This document shows, one piece after another, positions 62,601 to 64,000 of a stretch of 64,000 bases of DNA. Within the stretch, counting starts at the first letter, position 1. Every line of letters starts with the position of its first letter. The stretch is from Pseudarthrobacter sp. C4D7 (lineage in GTDB: Bacteria > Actinomycetota > Actinomycetes > Actinomycetales > Micrococcaceae), in assembly GCF_013359725.1 (NCBI RefSeq), contig NZ_JABFMW010000003.1, positions 124,001 to 188,000 of the forward strand, written 5' to 3'. A program made the position numbers and the translations under genes. Below the pieces are notes generated by a model. The model was not told the origin of the DNA. It saw nothing but the letters and a program-made list of their open reading frames with translations, and did no database searches.

Positions 62601-63253
62601 CCCATGAGCATGGTGCCGGTGGTTTCGACTGTCACCTCGACGAAGACGGGGAGGCGGATGCCCTTGGAGACGATGGCCTGCTTGCAGCCGTTGACGGCGG
62701 CTTTGGTCTGCAGGAGGTCCTGGCTGGTTTCGATGAGGAACGCGTCAGCGCCGCCGTCGATGAGGCCCTCGGCCTGCAGGGCGAAGGTCTGCTTGAGGTA
62801 GTCGTAGCTGGTGTGGCCCAGGCTGGGGAGCTTGGTGCCGGGGCCCATGGAACCGAGGACCCAGCGCATGCGGCCGTCTGTTTCTTCTGCCGCCTCTGCG
62901 CGTTCGCGGGCGATCTGCGCGCCTTTTCTTGCCAGTTCCTCGATGCGGTCGTCGATGCCGTAGTCCGAGAGGTTGGACCAGTTGGCGCCGAAGGTGTTGG
63001 TTTCCACGGCGTCGATGCCGGTGGCGAAGTAGGCGTCGTGGATGTCCGCGACGACGTCCGGGCGCGTGTCGTTGAGGATCTCGTTGCAGCCCTCAAGGTT
63101 CTGGAAGTCCGTGTCCAGCTGCAGGTCACGGCCCTGCAGCATGGTGCCCATCGCGCCGTCGGCAATGACCACCCGGTGGTTCACGGCGTCCAGCAGCTCC
63201 TGGGACCGGGCGGGACGGGGGACGGACTCGATGTCCAGTGCGAAACGAGGCAT
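59609..63253 (-). CDS. metH: Cobalamin-dependent methionine synthase
   Basis: A 1,214-residue protein with all four MetH modules. Homocysteine domain ~20-335 with zinc Cys in GLNCATGP and GGCCGTT; folate domain ~365-620 (AIGERTNANGSKAFR); B12 domain ~660-890 with the lower-ligand motif DVHDIGKNL; reactivation domain ~925-1214 (GYPACPDMEDRRKVTELL). It transfers methyl from methyl-tetrahydrofolate to homocysteine. ATG 63253 has TAACCT exactly 6 nt upstream, so it is probably leaderless, and no B12 riboswitch is seen. Confidence 0.95.
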   Translation of the reverse strand: MPRFALDIESVPRPARSQELLDAVNHRVVIADGAMGTMLQGRDLQLDTDFQNLEGCNEILNDTRPDVVADIHDAYFATGIDAVETNTFGANWSNLSDYGIDDRIEELARKGAQIARERAEAAEETDGRMRWVLGSMGPGTKLPSLGHTSYDYLKQTFALQAEGLIDGGADAFLIETSQDLLQTKAAVNGCKQAIVSKGIRLPVFVEVTVETTGTMLMGSEIGAALTALEPLGVDAIGLNCATGPDEMSEHLRHLAKQSSVAIACMPNAGLPILGANGAHYPLTPTELATAHEQFVREFGLGLVGGCCGTTPEHMAAVVERLAPFRNKAVETKADNAPARIPEEREAGVASLYQHVNFDQESAYLAIGERTNANGSKAFRQAMLEERWDDCVDIAREQIRVGAHLLDVCVDYVGRDGVADVKEIVSRFASASTLPLVIDSTEPPVLKAGLELIGGRPVVNSVNYEDGDGPNSRFARIMPLVKEHGTAVIALTINEEGQARTTEGKVAIASRLIDSLVGEWGMRVEDIIVDCLTFPVATGQEETRRDGIETIEAIRQITAKYPGINTTLGVSNVSFGLNPAARIVLNSVFLHEAVQAGLTSGIIDAAKIVPLASLPEEQRKVALDLVWDRREYDADGNTTYDPLASMLDMFAGVDTAALKDQRAAELAALPTGARLERRIIDGEGKGLEADLDLARSEGMTPLGIINDHLLEGMKVVGERFGAGEMQLPFVLQSAEVMKNAVALLEPHMEKSDSSGKGTMVIATVRGDVHDIGKNLVDIILTNNGYKVINIGIKQGIAEIIAAAEQHNADVIGMSGLLVKSTVVMKENLAELQSRGLAKKWPVILGGAALTRAYVEQDLAEQFDGVVRYAKDAFEGLSLMEPLVRVARGESPDDVGLPPLKKRIHKGGAKFTITEPEAMPGRSDVATDNPVPVPPFWGTRIVRGVSLHDYSAFLDERATFMGQWGLKPGRGEDGASYEELVEREGRPRLRYWLDRILGEGMLDASVAYGYFPVVSEGEQVVVLHHGEDPDGVLGQAGLLAPDGGSGGPIGTDRLRFDFPRQRRDRHLCLADFVKSRESGQIDVLPVQLVTAGSRIEEFTSKMFAANQYRDYYELNGLVMQLTEALAEFWHARIRKELGFASEEPKDTAGYFKLDYRGARFSLGYPACPDMEDRRKVTELLKPERMGVILSDELMLHPEQSTDAFVFHHPEAKYFKV

Positions 63254-63591
63254 TTAAACAGGTTACGGGCGACACGCCGAAACATTGCTTCGTGTGTCAG
63301 TGTGCTACGACGGGGGCTCCTCAACACAGATCGGTGCCATTAGAAACGTCCCGCACTTACGCCACCTATGGATAAAGGCCCACCTGCAACTCCGCTGGAC
63401 CTCTCCCGGATGTTTAAGTCATATATGGGCCGACCTGCCAGCGACAAACAAGCTCACAACTCCGTGTCCGGAGGTTGGCTGGGTCGAAATGGGACTCAAA
63501 CTCCTCCCTGAGCGATTCTTAGCGTGGGGCAGCTAAGTTCGCCGCTTCCCTACTATGGCCTCGTGTAGGGGATGAGTCGAATCGTCGTCAG
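63254..63591. other. Intergenic region upstream of metH
   Basis: A 338-bp stretch of lower GC. It contains the metH promoter (TAACCT) at its left edge. An 83-codon plus-strand frame at 63285-63536 lacks a ribosome-binding site and any recognisable fold, so I see no supported gene here. Confidence 0.5.
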
Positions 63592-64000
63592 TTAATCATT
63601 TGTGGTCTCTTTGCTGCCTGCTATCTCGATACGCGCCAGGGCCTCCCGTGCTGCCGACCGTATAATTCTCGGAGAACCATCTTGATCTAGGCTCACAAGC
63701 TCCGGTTTTACGAACTGAAGAAGTTCACTATGCTTCGGGGCAATCATCTGAATGGCATGAATTATCCTCAGCGGCACTCGAATTCCGTCAGATGCTATGA
63801 GCTCGATAATGCGAGCCTTCACGGAGTGGGTTATTTCGGAGTTCTGTCGCAATGACAAGACTAACGAGTGGCCTGCCTCGGCACGAACTTCCGGATGTTT
63901 GTCTCTCGCTAGCTGGAGCAACATAACATGCCCCCAGGTTGCATCGTCTGACGACAGAATAGACGGTATTGTTCGAGCGGCTTCAACTCTAGCCGGGTCA
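63592..64000 (-). CDS. HEAT-repeat protein (C-terminal part, runs off the window)
   Basis: The frame stays open from the window edge to the stop at 63592-63594, giving ~135 residues. Repeating helical pairs such as ARDKHPEVRAEAGHSLVLSL and DGSPRIIRSAAREALARIEI are HEAT-like, with about 30-40 residue periodicity. An ATG at 63924 is internal, and homologous sequence continues above it, so the gene begins outside the window. GC is clearly lower than in metH. Such proteins are scaffolds; no specific function can be given. Confidence 0.65.
   Translation of the reverse strand, partial: DPARVEAARTIPSILSSDDATWGHVMLLQLARDKHPEVRAEAGHSLVLSLRQNSEITHSVKARIIELIASDGIRVPLRIIHAIQMIAPKHSELLQFVKPELVSLDQDGSPRIIRSAAREALARIEIAGSKETTND

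Noticed and set aside
63285..63536. 83-codon frame upstream of metH
   Set aside because: Non-ATG start without a ribosome-binding site, no fold, and no neighbour to couple with.
1..64000. CRISPR arrays and rRNA genes
   Set aside because: No regularly spaced direct repeats and no rRNA-like sequence were seen on reading the window; only one tRNA was found.

Overview
This 64 kb window comes from a high-GC actinobacterium, most likely of the Arthrobacter/Pseudarthrobacter group (Micrococcaceae). The evidence is the strongly G/C-biased third codon positions, the six-gene Mnh/Mrp antiporter with a fused MnhA-MnhB subunit, the actinobacterial Dcd, PutA, MetH and bet genes, and many genes that look leaderless (a TAnnnT -10 box about 6 nt before the start codon). 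It is chromosomal, with one large insertion.

Layout. 1-13,569 is core: the end of an iron-containing redox-type protein, a CDGSH protein, a DUF4235 protein, the mnhACDEFG operon (minus strand), a UMF1-type MFS transporter, a two-gene cation:proton antiporter with its RCK_C regulator, dcd, a secreted CAP-domain protein and an SRPBCC protein. 13,815-27,358 is an insertion of lower GC and different codon use. 27,362-52,229 is core again: tRNA-Gly, an MFS/LysR pair, putA with an APC permease and LysR regulator, panD, an AEC transporter, a SolA-like oxidase, MFS/LLM genes, an aldo-keto reductase, a DJ-1/PfpI protein, a substrate-binding lipoprotein, a BenE transporter, and a choline-to-betaine cluster (TetR, betB, betA, permease). 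52,322-53,842 is a lower-GC islet with a DUF4041-like/GIY-YIG protein. 54,162-63,253 holds a lipoprotein plus a one-polypeptide ECF transporter, an ABC-F ATPase with a leader peptide, and metH. The window ends inside a lower-GC HEAT-repeat gene.

Main discovery. The 13.5 kb insertion is bounded by inverted ends (GGGACTG at both tips, with further subterminal similarity) and by a perfect 9-bp direct repeat, ACTGCGGCT, which fits a target-site duplication. The target is the 5' boundary of tRNA-Gly(CCC), bases -3 to +6, so the duplication rebuilds an intact tRNA while the original upstream region is left 13.5 kb away. The transposition module next to the tRNA end is a tyrosine-recombinase-like protein whose catalytic residues are replaced, followed 2 bp later by an IS4-type DDE transposase with the Y-x2-R-x3-E signature. 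A divergent XRE repressor lies upstream. The cargo is defensive: a type I restriction-modification operon (hsdM-hsdS-hsdR) with an extra PD-(D/E)XK nuclease gene, and a convergent unit with an ImmA/IrrE-type metallopeptidase carrying a cysteine-rich tail. I read it as a tRNA-inserted defence transposon.

Regulatory logic visible in sequence. The putA and permease promoters share a 35-nt block with identical internal spacing, next to a LysR gene. Paired TetR-type dyads overlap the -35 of a leaderless betB promoter. The ABC-F gene has a 362-nt leader with a 36-codon upstream ORF. A DUF4430-like lipoprotein plus ECF transporter lies 2 kb from B12-dependent metH, suggesting but not proving corrinoid uptake.
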